A DNA stretch of 64,000 nt from Zeus faber (lineage: Eukaryota > Chordata > Actinopteri > Zeiformes > Zeidae), in NCBI GenBank assembly GCA_960531495.1, contig OY482848.1:30524769-30588768 (forward strand). Direction: 5' to 3'. Position numbers and translations under genes: made by a program. Numbering within the stretch: position 1 is the first letter of the stretch; every line of letters begins with the position of its first letter. The notes under the pieces were generated by a model. The model saw only the letters and a list, made by a program, of their open reading frames with translations, was not told where the DNA came from and did no database searches. This document shows, in pieces, positions 1-10,561 of the stretch.

Positions 1-65
1 TAATTTGAACACATAAAGCGGTAACCCCAGGTTTTACTTTACTATTATAATTTTGTATTATTATT

Positions 66-70
66 TAATT

Positions 71-108
<38 letters not shown>

Positions 109-121
109 CCAATCAATCAAC
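66..121. repeat. (AATC)n microsatellite
   Basis: About a dozen tandem AATC tetramers, decaying into imperfect copies up to about 180. The open frame across it (repeating Asn-Gln-Ser-Ile) is a by-product of the repeat and not a gene. Confidence 0.95.
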
Positions 122-240
122 AAATTAATAAGTCTAACAGTCAATCTATTAATTAACCAATCAATTAACAAACTAACTAACTCATCATTTAATCAATATT
201 TGTATTTATTTATTCATTTATTAAAATACCATCAACAATA

Positions 241-640
241 AATCACAGAGCTTTTCAAAAATATCAACAATAAACCACAAGGGTTCTGAAAATATCAGCA
301 ATAAACTTCAGAACTTTTGAAAAAATATCAGCAATAAACCATAAAGCTTCTGAAATTATTAGCAATAATGGATCACAGAGCTTTCAGAGATAATATCAGC
401 AATTTAGCATCCCACAAAAACCTTATTAGCAATTTTTTATATATCACAAAGCATTCCAAAACCTTTATCAGCAGTCCAGTATATTGGAAAAGCTTTCAAA
501 AGTGTTATTAGCAATTTTAGTAAATTACAAAGCTGTTGAAAATATTATCAGAAATGTATCCAACTACAAAGTTTTCAAAAATGTTATCAGCAATTTAGCA
601 AACTACCAGGCTTTCCAAAAGGTTCATCAGCAATTTATAA
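241..640. repeat. Degenerate satellite-like tandem array, 31-42 bp unit
   Basis: The phrase ATCAGCAAT (or a near variant) recurs at about 263, 294, 327, 358, 395, 425, 467, 507, 547, 586 and 626. Between copies there is a second loosely conserved phrase, CACAGAGCTTTTCAAAA. Spacing is 30-37 bp in the first half and 39-42 bp in the second, so the unit length changes along the array. No coding sense is visible. Confidence 0.8.
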
Positions 641-2221
641 AACACAGAGCATTATGATAAATGCATGCACATTCATCCACGGCTTCCTCTCTCTTTTCTC
701 TTATGTATACTATGGTCCGTAAATTGGAGAGACACCTTCGACTCAGCAGCTGCATTGGTCCCATTTCTTCAATCTGTGTTCGTGACGCTAATCTTTGTTG
801 TGGAAAAACAACACTGAACAAATTAAGACAAAGATTAGGAAAACCAAGGAACTAACTTAAAAAATACCTTTATTTACACTTTAAACAAGTAGTATGAAGG
901 GCGAGCAGTTCTGCAGAGAAGCTGCTCTCTTCAACCAGGTCACAGACTTTTATACCTTTGCACACACCTATTCTTGGCGCTTTCCTTCCAGCAGCCGCCT
1001 CTAAGGAATCCCGTTTCTGTATTGCTCCACCACTTTTTTCAAAGCACTATTGCTGACCGCATGTTCTTCATGGCTGGTCAGCTGTCACCTCAGCTTTCTT
1101 GGTGCCACAGTCAGGTTTCCCTTCATGACAGTTTGAACATAAATAATAGGCATGCAGATCTAAACTGACACCATATAGGCAGGTTTTCCTACCATAAGAG
1201 CTAGAGAGAGCTAGAGATAAATAAATAGATAACTTTTTTATTTTTCTTCCCAAGGGAGTGACCGGCGAGCTGTTATGCCATAGCTTTGTGCAAGTGTTTC
1301 AGGGATTTACTCTGCTGAGGTCAAAATGTATTTTTTTTTTTGTCTTCGTACAAGTTTTAGTCTTTGTACAAGTTAGCTAGGTTTCAGCAGGCTAACTTTA
1401 GTTTCTAGTGACTAATTGTAGCTTAAATCTAAACTGAAGTCATTTAGTGTACTCAGGAAACTCTTGATTTTTAGCCTCCACATTAATATGTCTCAGGATT
1501 GTGTATTTAGTTAAGTTATTTAATAGTGATTATAGGCAACCGCTTCTCCTCTTCTTGTGATGTTACATAGAAACTGCAATTTAAGACTTCAAGAGTTAAA
1601 TGTAGACATCGATATCAAAGTCTCCAATGTCCCATTCAGCATGACTCATGCACAATGAATGAAAATGTCAAGTCTAACATTAATAACAGTAACTTGATTA
1701 CCTTAGCTACATTGTTGTGGATTATTTGCCTCAGTGGAAGCTCCTAAACGAGGCATACTCATAAAAAATAATTTTAAAATCAATATCTGTGTCAATATTC
1801 TGTGTCAGTTTTTTATTTAGTTAAGTTGCTGTATAATACAGGATACAAGTCATAATCACCCTGTCCGGGATAATTTTACTGATAATGAATGGCTGGCTTG
1901 ACATCATCCCTAACATAGTAAAGCTGTTTAATTAACTTTAATAGCTGTGGGGAAGGGCAGTCCAAATTATGATTTATAGTGTCACCCATTGGAAATCTAT
2001 TGCATAAAAGAACAATGAAATCACATTACACCCTCAGAAATACATAGATGTGTGCTGTGAAATAAAGGAATTTTTTAGAGAGTTTGAACTGCTTCCTGTA
2101 TATGGCACACTCCTAATTGCGGATATTATTTAATACGGTATAATATATAAAGTTCTTATAGACAACTCGTAGAACTAGTTTGTTTGGCGTCTGGGATTAA
2201 CTTCCCATCACATAGCCATAC
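641..2221. other. Non-coding stretch, nothing recognised
   Basis: AT-rich DNA with short runs (poly-T near 1328, an imperfect AGAGCTAGAG repeat near 1195-1225). Only frames under 65 codons occur and none resembles a known protein family. No promoter or RNA gene could be supported by eye. Confidence 0.5.
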
Positions 2222-2224
2222 TTA

Positions 2225-2848
2225 TGCCATGGACACACTACACAACTTTCAAAGTCGTCAGACCTCTGTACTGTTCACACTACACAACTTTCTGTCTTGT
2301 GATCAGGAATCTTGCAGTCTTCTGGTTTGCACACTACTTGACTGATAGGTGACAGGGCGTCACACATAACAAGATCTTTCACCAGGAGGAATCCCCGACA
2401 AGTCTGTCGGGTCTCCAAACTATAAGCTATTTTTATAGCTTCTTGATCACTGTAAAAAAAAACAAATAAAAGCTGAATTTAAATAAGAAATATATTCAAA
2501 ACCCAGGGAAGAAAAGTAAACTGTCGTGTGTTTATGGCTGTTGCTTCGCTTCTCGACTCTTCCCCTCCCCCTCACACCGTGTCTGCTCTCATTGGCTGTA
2601 GCTCATTGTGTCACTACTCAGTCGAGCCCGACACAACCAGACATTAAACATGCTTGATATCTTATCAGTGTCTGCGAGCCACTGGCGAGCTCTCAGCGAG
2701 CAGTTGGATTGCTTTGTGAGCCATTCATACCACATGCTCATCACTCACAGGAACGTGCTATGATTTGCATCCGATCTGGGGCTTTGCTCGGCGATCTCCC
2801 AAAACCTGTCGCGACTGGAAAATCAGTCCATGTAGTCTGAGCTCGGCA
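2225..2848. mobile_element. PIF/Harbinger-type MITE (non-autonomous DNA transposon)
   Basis: The left end starts TGCCATGGACACACTACA at 2225. The inverse of the right end, ending at 2848, starts TGCCGAGCTCAGACTACA, so the terminal inverted repeats match imperfectly. The element is flanked on both sides by TTA (2222-2224 and 2849-2851), the three-base duplication typical of PIF/Harbinger. It contains no transposase frame and is 624 bp long. Family assignment is inferred from TIR style and target duplication only. Confidence 0.65.
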
Positions 2849-2851
2849 TTA

Positions 2852-3438
2852 GTAAGCTTTGAGTGGTGAGCTCGAAGTGCAAAGTATTGTATCCGGTGTC
2901 TGAGTCAAGGTGTTATTATGTTATTTCAAAATCACTTATCTCTAACTGGACCTAATTGATGAAGTGGAAAGATCATTTTAATTTTTTATCCATCCATTCG
3001 TCCATTTGAAGACTAGCTTAATCCTGTTCCAGGGGAGACAACCTGAATAGGATGCCCCATCAGGGGTGTCAATTATGAGAGTGGAGGCAGGGCAATTGCA
3101 CTGGGGCCCGTGGGGGCCCTCAGAGCAGGCCCTCCAAACTGTGTTGGGAAGAGAACAGGCCCATGCAACTGATTCAGATTTCCGTCTTGGTAATATGCCT
3201 GTGTTCAAAGAAGAACTGACGTTAAATTAAAAATGGTGCCATTTGCTATATATGCCCTCGAAAAGGAAAACCCAGCTTTGTCATGGTTTTCTTTTTTTTT
3301 TGTGAAGTATTCAGTAGCAATCTATAACAAAATGTTATGCTTATTGTAAATCAACTATAAAAACTATGTGTAATCACCACGTTAGAAATTAAAATTGCAC
3401 TCCCTAAATAGGGTATACATTTATGTAGCATTATATGA
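2852..3438. other. Non-coding stretch with short repeat fragment
   Basis: At about 2987-3060 the sequence (TATCCATCCATTCGTCCA, then AATCCTGTTCCAGGG) resembles an abundant teleost dispersed repeat. Nothing else in the stretch is recognisable. Confidence 0.35.
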
Positions 3439-3442
3439 TTAA

Positions 3443-3818
3443 TGTCGTGTTCAAAATTTCCAAATCCGGAATGATGCGATGAAACTGGAACTTTGAGCTA
3501 CAGAGAGTTTATTGGACGGTTTGAGAATCTACCAAAAATATAAAAAACTTTATACGTCGACGTAGTGAGTCCTAAGCTGCGTGTCTCATCTAGCAGACAT
3601 TTCACCCAGGAGTCTGCTAAAACTTTTTTTTCCTCATCCCTTTGTTACAAATACACACCCCCCTTTGCGGGGCGGTCCCTCCTTTGCTATTTCCCATCCC
3701 CCGAGTATCTAGTTTCAGACTCCCCGCTGTGTGTGCACCAGATTAAGCGTTTCAGTGCCGGTTTCTACATAAAATAAATAAATATATATATTTATTTATT
3801 TATTTATTTTTTCTCACA
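3443..3818 (-). repeat. ERV1 3' LTR (downstream LTR of minus-strand provirus)
   Basis: It begins TGTCGTGTTCAAAA and ends CTCACA. Positions 3443-3767 align with 12658-12980 with only scattered differences. The last 50 bp is an AT-rich (ATTT)n tract where the partner LTR has about 250 bp of unrelated sequence, so the U3 part of one copy is rearranged. Confidence 0.8.
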
Positions 3819-3848
3819 ATTCCCTCCTTATACATATTTATTCATACT

Positions 3849-3898
3849 TATACATATTTGTTGTGGACACCTGACGGTGTCCACAACAAATATGTATA
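3849..3898. repeat. Perfect 23-bp inverted repeat with 4-nt loop
   Basis: Arm 3849-3871 is exactly complementary to arm 3876-3898, with loop TGAC between them. It lies just inside the ERV1 3' LTR. A transcript of either strand would fold into a 23-bp hairpin with no mismatch. Confidence 0.95.
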
Positions 3899-4100
3899 AT
3901 ACAATGAAACAATTCTGCATAGCATGATGTGCACAGTGCATGGGTCCAGGAGTGATTGGCAGGGAAAACCCAATTTGTCCCAGCAGGAAAACCTGCCAAC
4001 ATCCGTATTATTGAACGTGCGGATGGCATTCACTCACCACCTGCACCATTTACAATAAAATTGCAAACTAGCACAGAGCACAGAGCAAACTAGCACAGGA

Positions 4101-4231
4101 TGGCGATAGTGGCGCTGCCCCCTGCGGTCGCCTGCGCCGGCGCTCCGGTCGACATTACATTTCACTACATATATGTATGAAAGTATGTATATGTACAGTA
4201 TGTGACTAATAAACCTCTTGAATCTTGAATC
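4101..4231 (+). mobile_element. Mini-LINE: internally deleted 131-bp copy of the L2-like LINE
   Basis: The first 49 bases match the 5' terminus of the LINE at 7045-10561 (minus-strand start at 10561) at about 46 of 49 positions. The remainder matches the LINE 3' terminus, including ACATTACATTTCACT, the GTATGTATATGTA stretch and the tail TTGAATCTTGAATC. The 3.4 kb of body, including both enzyme domains, is absent. It sits inside the remains of ERV1 in the opposite orientation to the parent copy. Confidence 0.75.
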
Positions 4232-4939
4232 AGAGTAATTTCTTAGGAGCAGTGTCTCCCTGGGTGTGATACTGGATCTCGCAGCTTTTTAGCTCTTAAC
4301 CTCATGCGAGTTGTGCTGACTTCGCCGTTGTGATCTTTCTCTCTTGAACCCTGGTCAACTAGATGCAGTCATCGTAGACGAGGATGTCGGGGTCCTCGTG
4401 CTGGGAAAAGGGGATCTATAGCTACAGCAGCATAGGTGTCGCCACCTTCCTCCTGTCTCAATGCCATGTACGCATGATGCATTTTTCACTAGAGTGCAAA
4501 TGCATGGTATACATTCAAACATCCACATACAGAGCAGCAATGATAGCAACGTTGATTAAGCATGATAGAAATCAGGCTTTTTCATTTGGAAAACAACAGT
4601 GATGTGATCATCTATTCCTGCAATTTCTTTTAGTTCTACGCTCAGTGAGCGGAGAAGCAATTCCTCCTATTGGTTCCTGTGTTTATAAACACATTACTCC
4701 ATGCCCCACAATCAATATGGGTACCTTTAACATCGTCCAGCCACCAGTCACTCGTTAGTCTGGGGTCGGTGGACCAAACATATTTCTCATTCCACTGGTA
4801 CTGCTCCTACCCTGTGGAATCACACTTTATTATTGAACAGAAATCAACCTTGAAGGCCAGGATTTGTCCTTCATCGGCCTAAATAACGAGAACTGTTTCT
4901 TTCGTTCAGCCCCACTGTGCAACCTTTGTCATATACTGG

Positions 4940-5560
4940 TCATACGATAATTGGGGTCGCACTTGGTAAGAATATGTTTACTGTGTAGCGTCCAGGACTT
5001 CTACTAGGGTAAACAAGAAAAACTATTTCCACATGGTTAATTACAGAATGCTTGTGTCTTACAGCTGGATCCTCGGTTTCTGTGAGAGTTCTTGCAGGTG
5101 GGGTGGCAGGGGCGCAGTGGGAGAGGTGGTGCCAGAGAGCACCCGTTTTACCTTTGACCTTTACTTCATGTGAGGTGGCCAACACTACCTCCCAAGGTCC
5201 AGTCCACCTTGGCGCGGGCCATTTCCGTTGGTGGACCTTGATGTGGACCCAGTCCCCGGGGCTGACCACCACGGGTGTGGGGCAGTCTGGGGCAGTGTTC
5301 TTGACCTTTGAATACAAAACTCGAGATACTGTGGTTAGTGCTTTGACATATTCAGAAAAACCTTCCTGGAAATCATCAAAAGCGGGTGATTTAGCTCGTA
5401 GTTTGTGAGGACCTGGCATGGGGCGGCCTGTTAATATCTCGTGTGGGCTAAGATGTGTTTGACTATGGGGAGAGGCTCGCATAGACATTAATGCTAGGGG
5501 CAGGGCATCTACCCACGTTAGTTTAGTTGTTTTTGTGATGTTCTCTAGTGAGTTGCTGTT
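4940..5560 (-). pseudogene. ERV1 pol: integrase C-terminal part
   Basis: The 182-codon frame 5488-4940 reads as the end of a gamma-type retroviral integrase. It has a LTGRPMP box, a PGDWVHIKVHQRKWPAPRW segment followed by TGPWEVVLAT (the GPY/F-type C-terminal domain), and a WHHLSHC ending. Just upstream (about 5490-5780) other frames keep pieces of the catalytic core around the second Asp and the Glu, split by stops and frame changes. The zinc-binding head and the first catalytic Asp are not visible, so a segment is missing between RNase H and here. The extra 70 codons after the HLSHC motif have no recognised similarity. Confidence 0.8.
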
Positions 5561-5783
5561 TTGCCTCTACCAGCACCTTGGCCATTTTTTCTTTTAACGT
5601 CTGGTTTGCCCTTTCCACTCAGTCTTGTGACTGGGGTTGATAGACCGAACCATATCTATGGGAGATACTTAATGCCTGTTCTACCTGTCTGAGTTTGTTG
5701 CTGGTAAAATTAGATCCATTGTCCGAGCAGATACAGTAACTGTGGGGTAACCCCACCGAGGAATGAGTTCTCAGTAGCTGGTG

Positions 5784-6565
5784 CTACTGGCTGCCCATCT
5801 TTGCTTCTCCATAGGCGGCTGGTGCATGTGGCTCCTTTCTTCTGCCACTGCGAGCGTACCCTTTCATTTCTTTCTGCACTTCTTTCAGATGTTCCTCTGA
5901 CAAATTGAGGGCGTTGTCTTCAGTTAATACAATCAGCATTGCTGCACTTTCTTTTAGGTAGCCTCCTGCTTCTTTTGCTGCTGTGTCGGCTGCGTTGTTG
6001 TCAGCGGTGACGTTTGAATTTCCTTTGGAGTGTCCTTTGCATTTGATGATCTGGTCATTCGGGGGAGATGTATGGCTTCCAGGAGGGCGAGTACAAGGTA
6101 TTTGTGTTTTACCGGGGCTCCTGCTGACGTTTGGAGTCCTCTCTTCATCCATATGGCTGCATCGACGTGGGCTGCAGTGTGTGCGTATGCTGAGTTGGTG
6201 AATATGTTTGCGTTTTTGTTTTTTGCGTTTTTTAATGCTTACACCAGGGTGTGGAGTTCTGCTTTTTGTGCTGATGCTGGTTGTTCCATCATCCCACTTC
6301 TTAGGGTGACGTGGTGTCCATTAATTTGTTGAACGATTACGTATGATGCTATATTTCCCTCTTCTCTTTTGAAACAACAACTATCTATAAATAGGACAAT
6401 TTCTGCATCCGGGTCAGGTGTTCCATCCAAGTCTGTGCGGCACTTTGCTTCCAGTTTTATGAGTTGTACGCAGTCATGGGTGCCATCTGCATACTGTAGT
6501 CCGTCAGCCATGTTGATTCCGTCAGCTGTGTACGAGACATTGTCGCTTTCCAGGGTGTCATGCAA
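5784..6565 (-). pseudogene. ERV1 pol: RNase H domain, frameshifted
   Basis: Frame 6565-6239 carries the first RNase H strand with catalytic Asp (EIVLFIDSCCF) and the AQKAELHTL helix with catalytic Glu. Frame 6152-5784 carries the end of the domain: the KGHSKGNSN loop with its His and the NNAADTAAKEA segment with its last Asp. The halves lie in different frames with a gap of about 90 bp, so the enzyme is broken. In a retrovirus this domain removes the RNA strand of the hybrid during reverse transcription. Confidence 0.75.
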
Positions 6566-7044
6566 GCGTATCTCGCATTTTGGTGATTAAGGTGAAATCC
6601 GTTAGATCAAGGTAGGATTTGACTCCATGAGTGGTATGCACGATGGTGGCGTGGTGGAAAGTAATGTGGTCTGTTTTCCGTAGGGCGTGTGCAATGGCAG
6701 CCATGTGTCGTCCACATCCGGAGAGTCCATGTTCTACTGTGTCGAGTTTGCAACTATGGTAAGCCAGGATCGCATGCTCACCGTGTCGAGGCTGCCAGAG
6801 CACAGCGTTGACAATTCCGTGCTTTTCAGTAACATCCAAATGGAACGAGGGAAGGGTAGTCTGGGGTGCACAGGTGTTCGGCCTTCCCCATGAGTTGTTT
6901 CAATCTTATGAACGCTTCCTCCGCACTTGTGGTCCAGTTGAGTGGTGCCTTAAGGTTCCGATGTCCAGCTTCCGCAATGAGTTCACATAGGGGAACAGTG
7001 TGGTCCACATAATCAGCTATGTGGTGTCTGCCATAGCCAGTGAT
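6558..7044 (-). pseudogene. ERV1 pol: RT thumb/connection, interrupted by LINE
   Basis: The minus-strand frames 7008-6826 and 6839-6558 match the retroviral segment after the RT palm: a LNWTTSAEEAF helix, then VTEKHGIV, then a SCKLDTVEHG stretch that leads into RNase H. The RT frame upstream is cut exactly where the LINE tail begins (about 7045) and resumes beyond the LINE 5' end at 10562, proving that the LINE inserted into this provirus. Confidence 0.75.
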
Positions 7045-7548
7045 TCAAGATCAAGATTCAAGATTCAAGATTTTTATTTGTCACATACATATACATACCT
7101 CCATACATATATGCAGTGAAATGTAATGCAACGCACCCGGTGATAGCAAGTCCTAGGAAAAAGTACAAAAATAAAATAAAATAAAAAGTAGAAAATTCCT
7201 TTCTAATAGACCGACTAACTGACTCCTAAAACGTAATACAGTAAGTGGAATACTTATAGAATAAGATAAAATATATAGAATAAAATACAATAAAAAATAA
7301 ATTGAAATAAAATGGAATAGGTTGAAGGAATATGCCTATGTATATACAGATATGTGCATTTAAAGTGGCATGTGAATTAAAGTGGCATGTGAATGTGAAT
7401 AGTGTGAGGTAGTGTTTGGGATAATACAGCACAGTATACAACAGTACGGCGCAGCAATACGGCATCACGAACAACCCTGAACAGTGATACAGTATGCGGT
7501 ACAGTATGCTACATACAGTACAGTAGGTAGTGGAGCCTAGTGCATGGC

Positions 7549-9384
7549 TCAGTTAGGACCCCTGGTGAGGTCAGCGTTGACAGTTCTGATGGCTTGAGGG
7601 AAGAAACTCTGTCTCAGACTCTCTGTTCTCGCTGCGTGACTGCGGAGGCGCTTGCCTGACCGCAGCAGCTGAAACAGTCCGTTGTTGGGGTGATGAGGAT
7701 CCTTCATGATCCTACGGGCTCTGCTACTACACCTCCTGGTGTATAACTCCTGCAAGGGGGGGAGGGTAGTTCCAGTGGTACGTTCAGCTGAACGCACCAC
7801 CCTCTGCAGGGCCCGCCTGTCCTGGGCAGTACAGTTCCCAAACAAGGCAGTGATGTTGCCTGTCAGGATGCTCTCCACTGCTCCAGAGTAGAAGGACTTG
7901 AGGATCCTCACCGAGACCCGGAATTTCCTCAGCTGCCTGAGGTGGTAGAGACGCTGCCTCGCCTTTCTCACCAGAGTGTCTGTGTGAACAGTCCATGTTA
8001 AGTCCTCTGTGATGTGGACTCCCAGATATCTGAAGCTGCTCACCCTATCGACAGAAGTCCCATTAATCCACAAGGGCGCGTGCGTCCTCGATTGTGATCC
8101 ACGCCTAAAGTCCACAATCAGCTCCTTGGTTCTGCTGACGTTCAGGTGTAGGCTGTTGTCCTGGCACCAGAGTGACAGGTCAGCCACCTCCTCGCGGTAG
8201 GCCTTCTCATCGCAGTCGGTGATCAGGCCCACGACCACGGTGTCGTCAGCAAACTTGATGATGGTGTTGGAGCTGGACCTGGCCACACAGTCATGTGTGT
8301 ACAGGGAGTACAGTAGGGGGCTGAGGACGCAACCCTGGGGGGATCCTGTATTCAGGGTGAGGGAGCTTGACATGTACTTCCCCACCTTGACCACCTGGGG
8401 GCGGCCTGTGAGGAAGTCCAGGATCCAGGTGCACAGCGGAGCATTCAATCCTAGCTCCAACAACTTGACAGCCAGTCTGGTGGGAACTATGGTGTTGAAA
8501 GCTGAACTATAATCAATGAACAGCATTCTCACATAGGCCCCCTTCTGGCCATCCAGGTGCGTGAGCGTGGTGTGCAGTACCTGGGAGACCGCGTCATCCG
8601 TGGATCTGTTCTGCCGGTACGCGAACTGCAACGGGTCCAAGGTGCGGGGGAGGGAGGCGCAGATGTAATCCTTAATCAGCCTCTCGAAACACTTCATGAC
8701 CACCGAGGTGAGGGCCACCGGACGGTAGTCATTCAGGCAGGTTGGAGAGGCGATCTTCAGGACAGGAACGACGGTGGACCTCTTGAAACAGGATGGGACC
8801 ACTGATTCAGCCAGGGAGATGTTGAATATTGTGGTGAACACCGGAGCTAGCTGGTTAGCACAGGTCTTCAGTACTAGCCCAGATATGCCGTCTGGGCCCG
8901 CAGCTTTCCTGGTGTTCACCCGCATCAAAGCCCTCCTGACCTCGTGCACGGACACTGAGAGTGCGCGCTCGTCCCCAGCGGTGTAACTCCAATTAGCCGG
9001 CGAGCTAGCGGTGTTGCTGCCAGACTCGAACCGCGCATAAAAGGAGTTCAGTTGGTTGGCCAGGGAGGCGTCCACACTCGTGGCTGGGGAGGAGCTGCTC
9101 TTGTAGTTAGTTATTGTTCGCAGCCCCTCCCACAAGCGTCTTGTGTCCCCCCGCTCCATCTGCAGCTCCACGGTGTCTCTGTACGTCCGTTTGGCGTCCC
9201 TCACCGCCCTCCGCAGATTGTACGACGCCGCTTTGTAGTTGTCCATGTTACCAGATACAAGTCCGTCGTTGTAAGCGGCCGTGCGCGCATTCAGAGCGCA
9301 GCGGATGGATTTATCAACCCATGGTTTCTGGTTTGGAAATATCCGAACTTTCACCATGGGAACGATTTCATCCGCGAGCCACAA
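7549..9384 (-). CDS. LINE ORF: reverse transcriptase domain
   Basis: An open frame of 611 codons. It carries the RT fingers and palm in order: LNDYRPVALTSVVMKCFERL, LFIDYSSAFNTI (first catalytic Asp), GSPQGCVLSPLLYSLYT, then IIKFADDTVVVGLI with the catalytic Asp pair. FRYLGVHITEDLTW and a C-terminal region with the REL/HPNNGLF-type end follow. It would copy LINE RNA at a nicked target. The frame is intact across the palm and thumb but lies one frame away from the endonuclease ORF that should precede it in the same polyprotein. The Met at 9384 is therefore only the first Met of an ORF fragment, not a genuine start. Confidence 0.88.
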   Translation of the reverse strand: MWLADEIVPMVKVRIFPNQKPWVDKSIRCALNARTAAYNDGLVSGNMDNYKAASYNLRRAVRDAKRTYRDTVELQMERGDTRRLWEGLRTITNYKSSSSPATSVDASLANQLNSFYARFESGSNTASSPANWSYTAGDERALSVSVHEVRRALMRVNTRKAAGPDGISGLVLKTCANQLAPVFTTIFNISLAESVVPSCFKRSTVVPVLKIASPTCLNDYRPVALTSVVMKCFERLIKDYICASLPRTLDPLQFAYRQNRSTDDAVSQVLHTTLTHLDGQKGAYVRMLFIDYSSAFNTIVPTRLAVKLLELGLNAPLCTWILDFLTGRPQVVKVGKYMSSSLTLNTGSPQGCVLSPLLYSLYTHDCVARSSSNTIIKFADDTVVVGLITDCDEKAYREEVADLSLWCQDNSLHLNVSRTKELIVDFRRGSQSRTHAPLWINGTSVDRVSSFRYLGVHITEDLTWTVHTDTLVRKARQRLYHLRQLRKFRVSVRILKSFYSGAVESILTGNITALFGNCTAQDRRALQRVVRSAERTTGTTLPPLQELYTRRCSSRARRIMKDPHHPNNGLFQLLRSGKRLRSHAARTESLRQSFFPQAIRTVNADLTRGPN

Positions 9385-10471
9385 AACTCACTACAACCTC
9401 CGTAAACTCGCTGACGTCACTTGAACTTGCTTGGAACATGTCCCAGTCTACGTCAGTCAGAGCGTCCTGAAGCGCAGCCTCTGATTGGTCCGTCCACCGC
9501 TTCACTTCCCTCGTCATCACCAGATCCCGCGCGATCAGAGGCCTGTAAACAGGAAGCAGCGAGATCGTGGCGTGATCTGATTTCCCGAAAGCAGGAAGCG
9601 ACACGGGCTTGTATCCGTTCTTGTAAGGAGTGTAACAATGGTCCAGAGTTCTGTCTCCCCTGGTGGCACAGTTTATGTGTTGGTGGAAATTCGGCAGAAC
9701 TTTTTTAAGGTTGGCCCTGTTTAAGTCCCCAGTCACCACCACAGCCGCGTCGGGATGTCTGTTCTGAAATCCGCAAAACACATCGTACAGAACCAACAGA
9801 GCTGCGTTGGTGTCCGCTTGCGGTGGGATATAAACGGCTGTAATGATGACCGTGCTGAATTCCCGGGGGAGATAAAATGGACGACATAGTATGGTCAGCT
9901 GTTCCAGGTTCGGCGAGCAGGAGTGGGAGAGGAATTTGGTGTTGTTGGCGTTACACCAGCGGTTGTTTACCATTAGGCAGACGCCTCCACCTTTGGATTT
10001 CCCCGACTCTCCCGTTCTGTCGCCGCGGAACACGGAGAAGGCCTCGGCTGGACGTATGGCTTCATCCGGCACCAGTGGGGTCAGCCATGTTTCCGTCAGG
10101 CAGAGGACGCAACAGTTCCTCGTGTCACGATGGAATTTAATCCTCGCTCGAAGTTCATCCATCTTGTTCTCCAGGGACTGGACGTTAGCAAGAAGGATGC
10201 TTGGCAGAGGTGGACGGTAAGGTTGCGTCCTCATTCTGACCCGAATGCCGCCTCGTTTACCTCGGTGCTTCCTCCGTGGGCCGGCTCGTGGAACAGCGAC
10301 TCCATTTTTGTTGTTGTAGTTGTTGTTGCGAGTGTTCCCGCGTAGGATTTCCGCCGGCCACTCTGCTCCCACGGATAAAAAGTCCCAAAGTTGTTCGTTT
10401 AGGGAAATTTTTATATCCATGAGTGCATCGCGGCCGTATGAGTTAATTGTTGATGTTTTTCTGGCGAACAT
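9368..10471 (-). CDS. LINE ORF: APE-type endonuclease domain
   Basis: A 367-codon frame. After an N-terminal basic segment with an Asn-rich stretch (NNNYNNKNG) come the apurinic-endonuclease-like motifs: ILLANVQSLENKMDEL, CLTETWL (catalytic Glu), RGDRTGESGKSKGGGVCLMV, VVVTGDLNRANL (Asp/Asn pair), RTLDHCYT (Asp-His) and KSDHATISL (the final Ser-Asp-His). All usual catalytic residues seem to be present. The nuclease nicks target DNA to prime reverse transcription. The frame ends at 9368, just where the RT frame begins 17 bases earlier on the same strand. A single frame change thus separates the two halves of what should be one polyprotein. Confidence 0.88.
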   Translation of the reverse strand: MFARKTSTINSYGRDALMDIKISLNEQLWDFLSVGAEWPAEILRGNTRNNNYNNKNGVAVPRAGPRRKHRGKRGGIRVRMRTQPYRPPLPSILLANVQSLENKMDELRARIKFHRDTRNCCVLCLTETWLTPLVPDEAIRPAEAFSVFRGDRTGESGKSKGGGVCLMVNNRWCNANNTKFLSHSCSPNLEQLTILCRPFYLPREFSTVIITAVYIPPQADTNAALLVLYDVFCGFQNRHPDAAVVVTGDLNRANLKKVLPNFHQHINCATRGDRTLDHCYTPYKNGYKPVSLPAFGKSDHATISLLPVYRPLIARDLVMTREVKRWTDQSEAALQDALTDVDWDMFQASSSDVSEFTEVVVSFVARG

Positions 10472-10561
10472 TGTGATAAAAAAAGGAAAAAAATACTAAA
10501 GAGTAAGAAAGAACCGGAGCGCCGGCGCAGGCGACCGCTAGGGGCGGCGCCACTATCGCCA

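Larger units (their letters stand above)
7045..10561 (-). mobile_element. Nearly complete L2/CR1-like non-LTR retrotransposon (LINE)
   Basis: The minus-strand element starts at 10561 with a GC-rich 5' UTR (TGGCGATAGTGGCG start), encodes an APE-type endonuclease and a reverse transcriptase, and ends at about 7045 in a short (TTGAATC)n tail typical of fish L2-group LINEs. Its insertion splits ERV1 pol. About 3.5 kb is close to full length for an element with a single long ORF. A clear target duplication could not be fixed by eye. The same 3' end recurs at 4101-4231, 43100-43175 and 46885-46962. Confidence 0.85.

Noticed and set aside
3838..4873. Envelope gene of ERV1
   Set aside because: Position fits, but no signal peptide, cleavage site, fusion segment or transmembrane motif could be seen in the short broken frames.
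9052..9470. Plus-strand frames of about 117 codons opposite the LINE ORFs
   Set aside because: Antisense shadows of the endonuclease/RT ORF in GC-rich sequence.
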